Positions 8,302-18,123 of a DNA stretch of 64,000 nucleotides are shown here, one piece after another. This stretch comes from DATMNR01 sp963702765 (GTDB lineage Bacteria; Chloroflexota; Ktedonobacteria; Ktedonobacterales; Ktedonobacteraceae). The notes below the pieces were generated by a model, which was not told the origin of the DNA, ran no database searches, and saw only the letters and a program-made list of their open reading frames with translations. The position numbers were made by a program, and so were the translations under genes. How positions within the stretch are numbered: position 1 is the first letter of the stretch; the number at the start of each line of letters is the position of its first letter. Where the stretch lies: assembly GCA_963702765.1 (NCBI GenBank), contig CAVPEB010000047.1, forward strand, positions 1 to 64,000, in the 5' to 3' direction.

Positions 8302-9300
8302 ATGTATACTGTAAATTTTAAAAAATGTAATAAATGTGGAGCTATTTATGATGTTTGGGATGTATTTTGTGGCACTTGTGGAAATCAATTTAGCTCTTCT
8401 GGTGAGAATTATATGACTTTACCTCTCGCTGGACTACAACAGAGTTCTATAACACTAAATTTATAAGATATTAATTTAACTGCTTTAACGCAAACACAGT
8501 CTCCACCTCGATCAAGAAGAGGTAAGGCATATCTTATTATTTTGTTAATTCTTGCTCTTGTACTCATAGGTGCTGGTATATTGTTAGGTATGAGAGTAGG
8601 AACAGGTAACAATATATAGAGTTCTTCAAATATATCAGGAAATGTATCAGCTAATAGTGATAAGACTGCTAGAGCTGCAACATTGACTCTAACTACTATG
8701 TCTTCACCTACTTAAATTGCAACACTTACACTAACTTAAATCTCGAACGTAGCACCTGGTACAATTTTGTATCAGGAGAGCGGATAAGATAATTGGCAAG
8801 GCTGGGCACTTTAGTCTGATTGGAAAGTGGTCACTTAAGGTCTGTTAGTAAGTACAGAGGCTGGTAATAGGTCTTCAGCTGTTGCTCCATTTAGAGTAGA
8901 AGGATTATAGAATTTTGCAGTAGAAGCAAGAATGAAGAAAACAGATGGATTAACGCTGTGGTTTGAATTTGGGGTTACTGCTTGAGTATAAACAAAAGGG
9001 GACTGGTAAGGATATAGAGTAGGAATAGCAAAAGATTATGCTGTAGTAGTGGTATTTATTTATAGCACAAACGACAATTTAGGGAGTAATGCTTTTGATA
9101 CTGGTAAAGATTGGCATAAATAAAGACTTGAAGTTAGAGGAAATGATCTTACATTCTTGATAGACAATGCATCTGTTGTATATGTGAAAGATAATATATT
9201 TCTCAAATGTGGAAATAAAGTTGGATTATGGAATGAAAGTTAAAAGTAAGTAAGATTGATGTAAGAAGTTTTAAAGATAATTGCAATTTAGTAGAAATTA
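8302..9300 (+). pseudogene. zinc-ribbon + TM + LamG/3-keto-disaccharide-hydrolase-like gene with at least 12 in-frame stops
   Basis: From ATG 8302 one frame runs 273 codons without an indel but with twelve stops up to 9121: eight TAA, three TAG, one TGA. Reading TAA/TAG as Gln gives an N-terminal zinc ribbon (KKCNKCGAIYDVWDVFCGTC), a membrane helix (AYLIILLILALVLIGAGILL), a Thr/Ser-rich linker and a concanavalin-like domain (DNWQGWAL, FAVEARMKKTDGLTLWFEFG, GDWxGYRVGI, WHKxRLEVRGNDLTFLIDN, VGLWNES). This is a common surface-protein layout. Six Gln codons remain CAA/CAG and every Trp codon is intact. A one-base slip near 9250 leads to IDVRSFK. It is not translatable under the standard code. Confidence 0.75.
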
Positions 9301-9422
9301 TGTATATATATTTTACTATAATAATGAGTATAATAATATATAGTAATAAAAAGTATGATTAAAAAATATATTTAAAATACGTGAGATAACCTAATCTCCC
9401 AACCCTCTCGACAAATACTGCC

Positions 9423-9552
9423 CATAGCTATACAATAGCCGTGGTTAGGAGTGTCGAGTTATGGGAAGGAGAATCCCAACGGACGAACCAGCAGTATCGT
9501 ACCCCTCATTGATCACTGATACCTCGATGCGCTTGCAACAACTGGTGAATGG
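9423..9552 (+). repeat. right copy of the hsdR-5' direct repeat
   Basis: This is the functional-position copy of the sequence duplicated at 4422-4549. It includes TAGGAG (9446-9451), nine bases before ATG 9461, and the first codons of hsdR. Both copies have the same orientation. Confidence 0.8.
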
Positions 9553-12500
9553 TTGGCGTGGCGTAGAACGGGGAGAGCCACTCACAGCATTGCACAATGC
9601 CTGCGTCAACGCGGTTGGACCGGGTGGTCGTCGCGTGTTGCCTGCGCATGTGCTCCTCGTAGAAAATCTTGATGCCACAAACCTTCAGATTGCACTGAAC
9701 CATCTTACAGGCAAAGGACAGGCTCCTTCACTTCGGTTTCGTGTCAGGCCAGGCGGACGCTTTGATGCGGTGCTTGTACCTACGAGGTCAGGAGGTGATG
9801 TGCCTGACCGCTGGCTGCTGGCTATTGAAGAAACGTTAGCAATACGAGACCAGGTTGCGCTATATGCTCATGCTCTTGGACACCTGTTGTTGAACCGCGA
9901 GCAGGAAAAAATGGGTAGCTTGCCTCTGCTAGACCCTCGCGATGGATATGCCCACATTGATATGCTGGCCGAACTGTGCATGCTGGAGACGGTGCGGCAA
10001 CCATTGGATCGAAGGGTTCTGGAAGCGTATCCGCTATTGACTGAACTCCTGGGAGTGCGTGATGAATCACCTGCTGTACTTGATCTGGTTACAAGCGACT
10101 TGCGACAGAGACTTGCACAATTTGGATGGCGAGGGACCGTTCGTCGAAACACCTTATGTCTTTACAAATGGCCGGGTATTCATTCGTGAGACGTCTACAC
10201 AACATGGCCGTAAATTGCGGGTCGATGCTTTGTTGCGCGCTGCGGCTTCGTTGCCAATCGCCGTCATTCAGACCATCCATGCAGGACAGGAGCGGGAAGA
10301 AGTAATCCGGCGTCTCAAGGAGTATGCACATAATCGCCTGGCAGTGCCGTTTGCCTACCTGTTGGAGAAAGATGGCACTTTTCAGGAGTTCGACTGGACA
10401 GTTACAGAGGAACCGATACATACAACACTGACTGCATTGCCATCGCGTAATGCACTATGGAATCGTTGGGCAGAGGCGCTTGGTCTGACAGACAATCAAG
10501 CGCGTGATGCGTTACATTATCCCTATGATCTCAGGAACCACAAACCGCGATACTATCAATAGGCAGCTATCAATCGCGCTGTAATAGCCGTGTTACAGGC
10601 AAAACGCGAACTTCGACCACCGCGCATTCTGTTAACACTGGCAACAGGCACAGGTAAGACGAAGATTGCCTTTCAGTTGATATGGAAGTTGAAACGCACG
10701 CGGGCGATCCGCAACGTGCTGTATTTGACAGATCGGGACTGGTTGTTGAGCCAGGCCATGGATAATGAATTTGCCCCGTTTGGAGATGCGCGCCAACGCA
10801 TCCTGGGTGAAGCAACAACGAGTCGTGATATTCTTTTCGCAACGTACCAGGCATTAGGCGATACCGAGATGTACAAGGGCCTGTATCGGGATTTTCCACG
10901 CGATTTCTTTGATGTGATCATTGTCGATGAGTGTCACAGGGGAAGCGCGCAGGCCGACTCTACATGGCGTACGATTTTAGAGTATTTCGAGAGCGCAGTG
11001 CAGATTGGCATGACGGCCACGCCTTTGAGTACGGATGAGATACAAACGGATGAGTACTTCGGGAAGCCTGTCTATAGGTACTCTTTACGCACAGGCATCA
11101 ATGATGGTTTCCTCGCTCCCTATCGCGTGCGCTATGTGCTGATGGGCACAAAACATGAGAATTCATGGCAAAGGGAGGCTGATGTAGCGGAGCAAACGGG
11201 CAAATTTGTATCAGATGTATCAAATATATCAGATATATCACTTGTTGCAGATGTATCGAATGATGAAGACGAAGAAAAGCTGGTCAGCAGCAATCCAATC
11301 ATTGAAGAAACATCAACGACTTTACGAGCACGCACCCAGGCCATTGCGCAGCATCTTGCAACATTTCTGCAACAGACCAACCCACTTGCTAAAACGATCG
11401 TCTTCTGTGTTGATCAAGGTCACGCTGAGGAGATGCGTGTGGCGCTAGAGAAAGCTTGCGCAGAGTATGCAGGTCACTTCCCTGGATATATTGAACGCAT
11501 TGTCTCAGACGAGGGTACTGATGGGAAGAGGGCCTTAGGGCGTTTCAGCACCCCGGATGAACCAATGCCAGTAATCGTCACTACCTCAAAGCTGTTGAGT
11601 ACTGGCGTTGATGTGCCAACATGCCAGAATATCGTGTTAGCGCGTCCGGTTGGTTCGCTGGTTGAGTTCAAACAGATCATCGGACGAGGGTCGCGACTGT
11701 ACGAACCGAATAAGACCTGGTTCAGCATTATAGACTACGCGGGAGCAATCAAACGCTTTTTTGATCCTAATTTTGATGGTGATCCAGAGCTGGTAGAGGT
11801 TGAGCCGTTGGTACCGAAACCACAAGCTGAAGAGGATATCTCTTCAGATGAAATGCTTGATGGGACTTCACAGGACGTATCACAGACTGTAAACGCACAA
11901 AATCCTATAGATCTAGAAGTGAAGGATGGAGGGACAACCTACCAGGAGGATCCGGAGCCTGCAGTAAACCCGCCTCCAACTAGTGTAACCGTTGAGACTC
12001 CTGTAACAATTGAAGAAGAAGGCAATGAACAGGGAGGTAGTGTAGAAGCCTCATCCCAGCAACAGAAGGATTTTCCTCATTTTGAACTTCCACCTGTATC
12101 TATAGGTGAGAGTGGAGAAATTCCAACAACTGTAGAACCTCCTGCATTGAGCAAACAGTTAAAAAACGGAATCACTATTCAGGTAATCGACGAGTACGTC
12201 TATGATCTTGCGCCAGATGGGAAAACGTTACGTCCTCGTTCTTCTTATCGTGACTATACGGCAGCTGCTTTGAAGTATCTTGTAACGAGACCGGAGGATC
12301 TACGGACGCGCTGGTTGAGCAAGGAGCAACGCCAGGCACTCCTCGACCAATTGCAAGAGGAGGGAGTGGACTTGCAGGTTCTCGCTTCAGCGTTACACCT
12401 GCTTAATGTCGACCCGCTCGATATACTTTTGCATGTATCTTTTGGGCAGCGCGTGGTTACCCGTAGCGACAGAGTCGTACGACTGTATCGCGAGCATCTC

Positions 12501-12722
12501 GTCTTTTTTAGTCGCTACGAGCCAGAAGCTCGCGAGATTCTCAAGGTTATACTTGACAAGTATGTGTCAGGTGAAGCACCGGATGTGAGTGATACAGAAT
12601 TATTGAGGGTGCCACCGCTCTCAGAGCGTGGCACGTTTATAGAATTGGCGCAAAAATTTGGTGGTGGCGCAAATGTGCGTAGTGCTTTGAAGGAATTGCA
12701 AGGGTTGCTTTATAGCGATTGA
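9461..12722 (+). pseudogene. hsdR: type I restriction enzyme R subunit with ImmA/IrrE-like N-terminus, broken
   Basis: It cuts and translocates DNA in type I systems. Three blocks are visible. Block 1 (9461-about 10130) is an ImmA/IrrE-like domain with YAHALGHLLLN, where HExxH has become HALGH, followed by DLVTSDLRQRLAQFGW, the usual HsdR N-terminal start. After a frameshift near 10130, block 2 (to 10559) is the HsdR nuclease-like domain (GEGPFVETPYVFTNGRVFIR). A TAG at 10560-10562 interrupts RYYQ-AAINRAVIAVLQ at a probable Gln codon. Block 3 is a superfamily 2 helicase: TLATGTGKT, VDECHRGSA, GMTATP, STGVDVP. It also has an acidic linker (11835-12170) that other HsdR proteins lack. The restriction activity is probably lost. 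Confidence 0.85.
11195..11265 (+). repeat. short internal repeats in hsdR
   Basis: Degenerate 9-12 base units of the type GTATCAGATGTATCAAATATATCAGA encode VSDVSNISDISLVADVSND, a low-complexity insert between the helicase domains, probably grown by replication slippage. Confidence 0.5.
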
Positions 12723-12934
12723 GGTGGGATGGCATAGAAATTTGAGATGTTAGCGTACGGCAACAGGACGGCGCAAGCGCCCTACACACAGTCCCCCAGA
12801 CTGCGTCCACCCGTCATCCACACCCCCGTCCCTACAGGAACAAGGGGGCGACGCAAGCGTCGTGTTCGTATGGGGAGCATCGGCAATATGCGGTTTGGGA
12901 TGGGACCGTCAATTTAGGAAAGAGAAATATTGTT
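12723..12934. repeat. intergenic GCGCAAGCGC repeats
   Basis: This contains CAGGACGGCGCAAGCGCC near 12761 and GCGACGCAAGCGTCG near 12848. These relate to the three repeats at 3986-4094. Confidence 0.5.
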
Positions 12935-14536
12935 ATGACAGATTTGGAGCAGGTTGCATTATTTCAGCGAGATGTTGATGCGGTTCGTGACGGGAAAAGA
13001 GAGAATGGCGCTTCTAAAGGCAGTGCGAGGGGAAGCAGGAGGGAGAGGGAACCTCTTACGAGTAAGCAGCAGCTTAATTCGACGATTAAGAGCGTGCGTG
13101 ATTTGTTGCGTAAGGATGCGGGGCTTTCTGGTGATACGGATCGCCTGCCGCAGTTGACCTGGCTGCTTTTCTTGAAGAATTTCGATGATTTTGAGTATGC
13201 GCAGGAAGAAGAGCAGGGAGATGTGTATGAGCCGATTATTGAGGCTCCTTATCGCTGGCGAGACTGGGCGGCGGTTGAAGATAAAACACAGCGATTGACG
13301 GGTGATGAACTGCTGGATTTCGTCAATAATCACTTGCTGCCATACCTTGCGCGTATATCAGGCACGAGCGATCGTGATATCCGCACGATTGTCGGCACTA
13401 TCTTCCAGGGTACTTATAACCGTGTACGCTCTGGGTACATCCTGCGAGAAGTGGTAGACAAACTGAGCGCCATCAACTTCAACTCGTCTGACGATATCCA
13501 TACAGTCTCGTTGTTCTACGAGTCTATGCTGCGAGAGATGCGCGACTCTGCCGGCGACGCAGGCGAGTTCTATACCCCACGACCTGTTGTGCGTTTCATC
13601 ATAGATCGGCTAGCTCCCAAATTGGAAGAGCGCATCCTTGACCCTGCCTGTGGTACGTGCGGTTTCCTTGTAGAGGCCTATGAACATCTGCGGAAATCTG
13701 CTCGCAGCCCTGAACAGCACCGATTACTGCAAGATACACTGATGGGCATCGAGAAGAAATCCATGCCGTACCTGCTAGGCGTTATGAACCTGCTGTTGCA
13801 TGGGGTCGAATATCCGAACATCGTTGAGCGCAACTCACTTTCGACGAACATTCGCCAGATCAGGGACGTAGACCGGGTCGATGTTGTTGCGACCAATCCT
13901 CCTTTTGGTGGTGAAGAGGAGCGTGGCATCCTCAACAACTTCCCTGAAGGCATGCGAACCTCAGAGACCGCGCTGCTTTACTTCCAATATGTGATGGCTA
14001 TGCTTAAACGTCCTGGAGGTCGCTGCGGCATTGTGCTACCCAATGGCTTTCTCTTCGGTGGAGGTGTAGGGGCAGAGGTCAAACGGCAACTGCTGACGCG
14101 TTTTAACTTGCATACTATCGTGCGCCTGCCTAATGGTGTCTTCGCGCCTTACACTAGTATTCCTACCAATCTTGTCTTCTTCGAGGCGTGCGCTCTCGAC
14201 AGCGAAGAGACCTGCACGAAAGAGGTCTGGTATTATGAGTTGCCATTGCCAGAGGGGCGCAATAATTATACCAAGACAAAGCCATTGCAATATGAAGAGT
14301 TCGCTGACTGCATTGCATGGTGGGATAATCGCGAGGAGAATGAACGAGCATGGAAGGTGCCTGTAGAGCAGATACTCGCGAATGAATGTAACCTGGATAT
14401 CAAAAACCCTAATGGGAATATGGATCTTGAGTACTTACCACCCGAACAGCTTGTTGAAGATATTCTGAAAAAAGAGCAGCGTATCGCAGAGATTATGATG
14501 GAGATTAAGCGAGTGCTTGCGGTGACAGAACTATGA
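12935..14536 (+). CDS. hsdM: type I DNA methyltransferase M subunit
   Basis: N6-adenine methyltransferase subunit of the type I system, 533 residues, the expected length. The N-terminal helical domain includes QLTWLLFLKNFDD. The SAM-binding motif I is DPACGTCGF (about residues 235-243) and the catalytic motif IV is NPPFGG (about 321), both intact; YESMLREM and AGEFYTPRPVVRFI precede them as usual. The start ATG follows AGGAAAGAG. It overlaps hsdS by four bases (ATGA), so the two are translationally coupled. With hsdR broken, the pair may act as an orphan methylase. Confidence 0.95.
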   Translation: MTDLEQVALFQRDVDAVRDGKRENGASKGSARGSRREREPLTSKQQLNSTIKSVRDLLRKDAGLSGDTDRLPQLTWLLFLKNFDDFEYAQEEEQGDVYEPIIEAPYRWRDWAAVEDKTQRLTGDELLDFVNNHLLPYLARISGTSDRDIRTIVGTIFQGTYNRVRSGYILREVVDKLSAINFNSSDDIHTVSLFYESMLREMRDSAGDAGEFYTPRPVVRFIIDRLAPKLEERILDPACGTCGFLVEAYEHLRKSARSPEQHRLLQDTLMGIEKKSMPYLLGVMNLLLHGVEYPNIVERNSLSTNIRQIRDVDRVDVVATNPPFGGEEERGILNNFPEGMRTSETALLYFQYVMAMLKRPGGRCGIVLPNGFLFGGGVGAEVKRQLLTRFNLHTIVRLPNGVFAPYTSIPTNLVFFEACALDSEETCTKEVWYYELPLPEGRNNYTKTKPLQYEEFADCIAWWDNREENERAWKVPVEQILANECNLDIKNPNGNMDLEYLPPEQLVEDILKKEQRIAEIMMEIKRVLAVTEL

Positions 14537-15726
14537 ATGCAGTGCTAAAACCTACCAAAATTTTAGAGGTATTAGAGCCAATCTCACGCCCTGTGGCGGT
14601 TGATCCATTGAAAGAATATCCTTTACTTGGCATTCGTTTAGATGGTGGTGGTGTTTTTCATAGAGAAACAAAACTTGGATCTCAAATTGCAGCCACTACT
14701 CTATTCCAGGTAAAAACAGGAGACTTTATTTATAGTAGGCTATTCGCTTGGCGTGGGGCTTTTGGCGTCATTGATCATGATCTAGACGGCTATTATGTAT
14801 CAGCTGAGTTTCCTACGTTCATTCCAATACATGATAGCATTAACATCAAATTCTTGCTGTTATGGTTCCGTTTACCCACTGTAATCTCGAAAGTAGAAGC
14901 AGACTGCACTGGTAGCACACCTCTAACGCGAAATCGGTTTAAAGAAAACTTCTTTTTGGCTTTAGAAATTCCTCTTCCTTTGTTAGAAGAGCAACGACGG
15001 ATTGTGGCATGGATAGAAGAGCTGGCTGCCAGGATTGAGGAGGCGAGAGGGTTAAGGAAGAAGGCAGGAGAGGAGGCAGAAGCATTAATAAATACAGTAA
15101 TGCGTCAAATCTTTAATTTAAATAACAAGTACCAAGTAGTGTCTCTTGAAAGCGTTTGTATTTCGATTATTGATAATTTACATTCAAATCCTGTCTATGC
15201 GGAACATGGGATACCATGCGTTCGATCGCCCGATGTAGGTTGGGGAAACTTATATTTGAATACTGCACGCAAAACGAGTGAAGATGAGTATAGTCGGAGA
15301 ACTGTCCGAGGTGAACCAAGACATGACGATATTGTTTTAGTTCGAGAAGGTGGTGGGACTGGTAAAGCAGCGATTGTTGAAGAAGGTCAAAGATTTAGTC
15401 TTGGCCAACGTGTCATGATGCTTAGGCCTGATAAGCAAGTAGTTATGCCGAAGTTGTTACTCTACCAGTTGCTTTCTCCTTTTATCTACGAAGACCAAAT
15501 TCTTCTACTTTCTAAAGGATCGGCATCACCTCATCTTAACATTGGTGCTTTACGGAATTTTAGATTGGTTCTACCCTCTCTGACTGAACAAAATCGCATT
15601 GTCAACTACCTTGATAACTTGCAGACAAAAATAGACTCCCTGAAACAACTCCAATCCGAAACCTCCGCCGAACTTGACGCACTATTACCGTCTATTCTCG
15701 ACAAAGCATTCAAGGGGGAACTGTGA
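14533..15726 (+). CDS. hsdS: type I specificity subunit S
   Basis: The DNA-recognition subunit, 397 residues. It has two target-recognition halves, each followed by a conserved helix: EEQRRIVAWIEELAARIEEA at about 155-175 and TEQNRIVNYLDNLQTKIDSL near the C-terminus, ending in LLPSILDKAFKGEL. The first half is short at its N-terminus but starts plausibly at ATG 14533 inside the hsdM stop. The sequence appears intact, so the M2S complex should be able to bind DNA. The recognised bipartite site cannot be predicted from sequence alone. Confidence 0.92.
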   Translation: MNAVLKPTKILEVLEPISRPVAVDPLKEYPLLGIRLDGGGVFHRETKLGSQIAATTLFQVKTGDFIYSRLFAWRGAFGVIDHDLDGYYVSAEFPTFIPIHDSINIKFLLLWFRLPTVISKVEADCTGSTPLTRNRFKENFFLALEIPLPLLEEQRRIVAWIEELAARIEEARGLRKKAGEEAEALINTVMRQIFNLNNKYQVVSLESVCISIIDNLHSNPVYAEHGIPCVRSPDVGWGNLYLNTARKTSEDEYSRRTVRGEPRHDDIVLVREGGGTGKAAIVEEGQRFSLGQRVMMLRPDKQVVMPKLLLYQLLSPFIYEDQILLLSKGSASPHLNIGALRNFRLVLPSLTEQNRIVNYLDNLQTKIDSLKQLQSETSAELDALLPSILDKAFKGEL

Positions 15727-16373
15727 TGGTAATGGATCTTGCGGTGTCGCTAACGATGGCACAGATTGAAGCGGCGAATAGGCTTCATCAGCAACTGTTA
15801 CAATGGCAGATTACGGATTGTGCTCTGCATAAATTGAAGGTTCAGTTTCCAGGATTTGATAGAGAATCAGCTTTGCTTAAAGTGACGGTAATAAACCAGC
15901 TTTATGGCACGAATGTATATGCTGTAGTGAGGATGGCGGAGCATATAACAGAAGTGATGTGCCAAGCAAGCACTATGGATGATGTTGGCTTCGTGAATGA
16001 AATTGCCACGCTTTCAGATATGAAACCTACCAGTTTTGCATCAAAGTTTGCTCACTTTTTCATAGATGAAGAACGCTTTCCTATTTATGATTCTTATGCT
16101 GTGAAGATGGTGGCATATCATCTTGGTGAGCAAGGGCTTGTTAGAGATACAGAGAATCCTTATAAAGCATTTATTGAGAATTTTCATCAATTAAAGCGGG
16201 TTGCTGGTTTAGAATGTACAACGAGAGAGTTAGATCATTATTTGTGGCTGGGAGGTATGTATCGAAAATGGAGAGCGAAACCAGAAGCGCACATTGGAAT
16301 CGAGGTTGCATCGTTGTTTGGTTCGCAATCTCATGAGATAGATGCTGATCTCAAAGTGCTGAGTGAGGTATAA
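15726..16373 (+). CDS. uncharacterised protein coupled to hsdS
   Basis: A 215-residue soluble protein starting at ATG 15726 (GTG 15723 is also possible), overlapping the hsdS stop. The pattern LLKVTVINQLYGTNVYAVVR, with a later SFASKFAHFFIDEERFPIYDSYAVKMV, recalls small helical proteins with a glycosylase-like helix-hairpin-helix layout often found beside restriction genes. I cannot name a family. The coupling to hsdS suggests a role with the restriction-modification system, for example control or an added DNA-binding activity, but this is inference from position only. Confidence 0.7.
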   Translation: MVMDLAVSLTMAQIEAANRLHQQLLQWQITDCALHKLKVQFPGFDRESALLKVTVINQLYGTNVYAVVRMAEHITEVMCQASTMDDVGFVNEIATLSDMKPTSFASKFAHFFIDEERFPIYDSYAVKMVAYHLGEQGLVRDTENPYKAFIENFHQLKRVAGLECTTRELDHYLWLGGMYRKWRAKPEAHIGIEVASLFGSQSHEIDADLKVLSEV

Positions 16374-16474
16374 TATGGCGCTTTCAATAGTAACAAAGCC
16401 TCATCACAAGTAATCGTCGTTAGTAATTCAATAAAAGGGGTCAGGCAGTATTACATGGAAAGTGAGGATTTAAC

Positions 16475-16840
16475 ATGAAAACATCTGAACAATATCACTA
16501 CTACGACAAAAGCACGCTTAAAGCAATGATTAGCATCTGTGTTATTTGCCTCTTTATTTCGATTGTTCCTTATGTACTTATATCCAGTATTAATGACACC
16601 ACTTCTGGACATCGTTTTCTAGTGTTTAATGATTGGTTGGGTATACTGCCTGGGGTCGGTTTTCTAATTCTTTTTGCGGAGATAATATTTGTAATGGTTT
16701 ATGACTGGCGTGGTGCTATTACGCTTCGAGGTGCTGTTAAGACACAAAGGTTGCATAAAGGTAAGCTTGTAAGTACGATCCACTGGTATATTCTATTATA
16801 CTTATGTTTTCCTTATATCATGCTGCCAATTTACCTAAGG
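16475..16840 (+). pseudogene. small membrane protein truncated by an insertion sequence
   Basis: A paralogue of the protein at 2918-3328. It shares YHYYDKS at the start, YDWRGAITLR in the middle and FPYIMLPIYL at the last membrane segment. After LPIYL the paralogy stops, at about base 16838, and the frame runs on into the insertion sequence leader (RDSRRRNRPTM) and then the transposase, making an artificial in-frame fusion to 17422. About 20 C-terminal residues are lost. The three membrane helices remain, so a modified product is possible. Confidence 0.75.
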
Positions 16841-16909
16841 GACTCTCGAAGACGAAATCGTCCCACTATGATATACTGCGCGAAGAAAAGCTCATGTGGA
16901 GGGACGAGC

Positions 16910-18123
16910 ATGGAACTGACGGAGGAAGTCAAAGTGTTGCTGTTGAAGACAGCAAAGGATCTCAAAGGCAGCGCGCGCCGCATGTTCATGGCGCGGACAG
17001 TGCAAGCTCTAGGCAAAGGGGGTCAGCGGCTGGCCGAACGAGAGTTGGGATGGAATTGCGGAACCATCCGCAAAGGCATGCACGAAGCTGCGCATGGGAT
17101 CGCCTGCGTGGATGGCTTTCGGTTGCGTGGCCGCAAGCGCAGCGAAGACCATCTGCCAAATCTGCTGCACGATATCACCGCCATTGTGGATGGTCAGAGC
17201 CAAGCGGATCCGCAGTTTCGCACGACGCGCCTCTATACCCGGCTGACGGTGACGGAAGTGCGTCGCCAGTTGATCGCCCAAAAAGGCTACATGGATGCGG
17301 AATTGCCGACTGCCGAGACCATTGGGGCCAAACTGAACCTGCTGGGGTACTACCCGAAAAAAGTGGCCAAGAGCCAGCCCCAAAAAAACTTCCAGAGACC
17401 GACGCCATCTTTGCTCAAGTGAAGCAGCGCAATGAGGAGGCAGATGCCGATGAGTGTACGTTACGGCTCTCGATGGATGCCAAAGCCACCGTCAAGGTTG
17501 GCCCCTTCGCGCGGGGAGGTAAAAGTCGAGTCCTCACCAAGGCCGCTGACCATGACTTTGAAGCAGTAGCGACGGTAACGCCCGTGGGCATTTTCCTGCC
17601 AGCCTCCGATGAACTTTTTCTTTATGGAGTTACGTCCAAAGTGACGAGCGACTGCCTGGTGGATCGATTGGTCGACTGGTGGGAGACGGTCAAAGAGCGC
17701 TTTCACGACATCAAGACGCTCGTCATCAACCTGGACAATGGTCCAGAGAGCCACAGTCGGCGGACGCAGTTCATGCAGCGCCTCGTGGAGTTTGCCCAGT
17801 GCTATCACCTCACCATCCGCCTGACGTATTATCCCCCCTATCACAGTAAGTACAACCCGATCGAGCGATGCTGGGGCATTTTAGAACAGCACTGGAATGG
17901 GGCCTTGCTCGATTCGCTCGATGCCGTGATCCAGTATGCCAGCACCATGACCTGGAAAGGCAAACATCCCCTGGTCTCACTGGTGACCACCGTGTATCAG
18001 ACCGGGGTTAAACTCACCACGCAAGCCATGCAGGCTGTCGAAGCCCAGCTTCGGCGATTACCACAGCTCGACAAGTGGTTCGTGGACATTGGGGATTTCT
18101 CACCTGCTATCCGGGTGAGTTAG
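16910..18123 (+). CDS. ISAzo13-family transposase made by -1 programmed frameshift
   Basis: A DDE transposase of about 404 residues in two overlapping frames. OrfA (16910-17422) starts at ATG after GGAGGGA and holds the helix-turn-helix part (RMFMARTVQALGKGGQRLAE). OrfB continues in the -1 frame with the catalytic core: first Asp in LRLSMDAKATVKVG, second in VINLDNGPESHS, Glu in KYNPIERCWGILEQHWNG. The heptamer A AAA AAC lies at 17383-17389 with zero-frame codons AAA AAC, exactly the form used by IS elements for -1 slippage. All three catalytic acids are present, so it is probably active. Confidence 0.85.
17383..17389 (+). promoter_or_regulatory. -1 ribosomal frameshift heptamer A AAA AAC
   Basis: The heptamer is in the phase needed for P- and A-site tRNA slippage from AAA AAC to AAA AAA. 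It joins orfA to the downstream frame, which carries the complete DDE core. Confidence 0.85.

Larger units (their letters stand above)
6830..9380. other. C-depleted, T/G/A-rich island
   Basis: The + strand is nearly free of C while G persists. For instance bases 7321-7380 contain no C but 15 G, and 6841-6900 contain 2 C and 15 G. Both edges are sharp. Inside are two plus-strand genes whose frames can be followed through many stop codons that are one C-to-T change away from Gln or Arg codons. The stretch 6830-7500 holds no recognisable gene. The pattern is strand-specific C-to-T change, not ordinary AT drift. Confidence 0.8.
16838..18123 (+). mobile_element. ISAzo13-type insertion sequence
   Basis: An element of about 1.29 kb. 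The left end is placed where paralogy of the interrupted gene ends (16838-16841). The right end is placed near the transposase stop, since the convergent downstream gene reads its last codons into it. I could not find clear terminal inverted repeats or a target duplication, so the ends are approximate. The transposase carries a -1 frameshift signal. GC content and codon use look higher than in the neighbouring hsd genes. Confidence 0.75.

Noticed and set aside
8302..9300. A natural alternative genetic code as the main explanation
   Set aside because: Neighbouring genes end at TAA, TAG and TGA normally; His-to-Tyr and Pro-to-Leu type changes and a TGA at an Arg site are better explained by C-to-T change. 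It is kept as a secondary hypothesis in the findings.
16804..17380. Long plus-strand frame before the transposase core in the orfB frame
   Set aside because: Upstream of the slippery site this frame is only the -1 shadow of orfA; the functional path is orfA then the frameshift.
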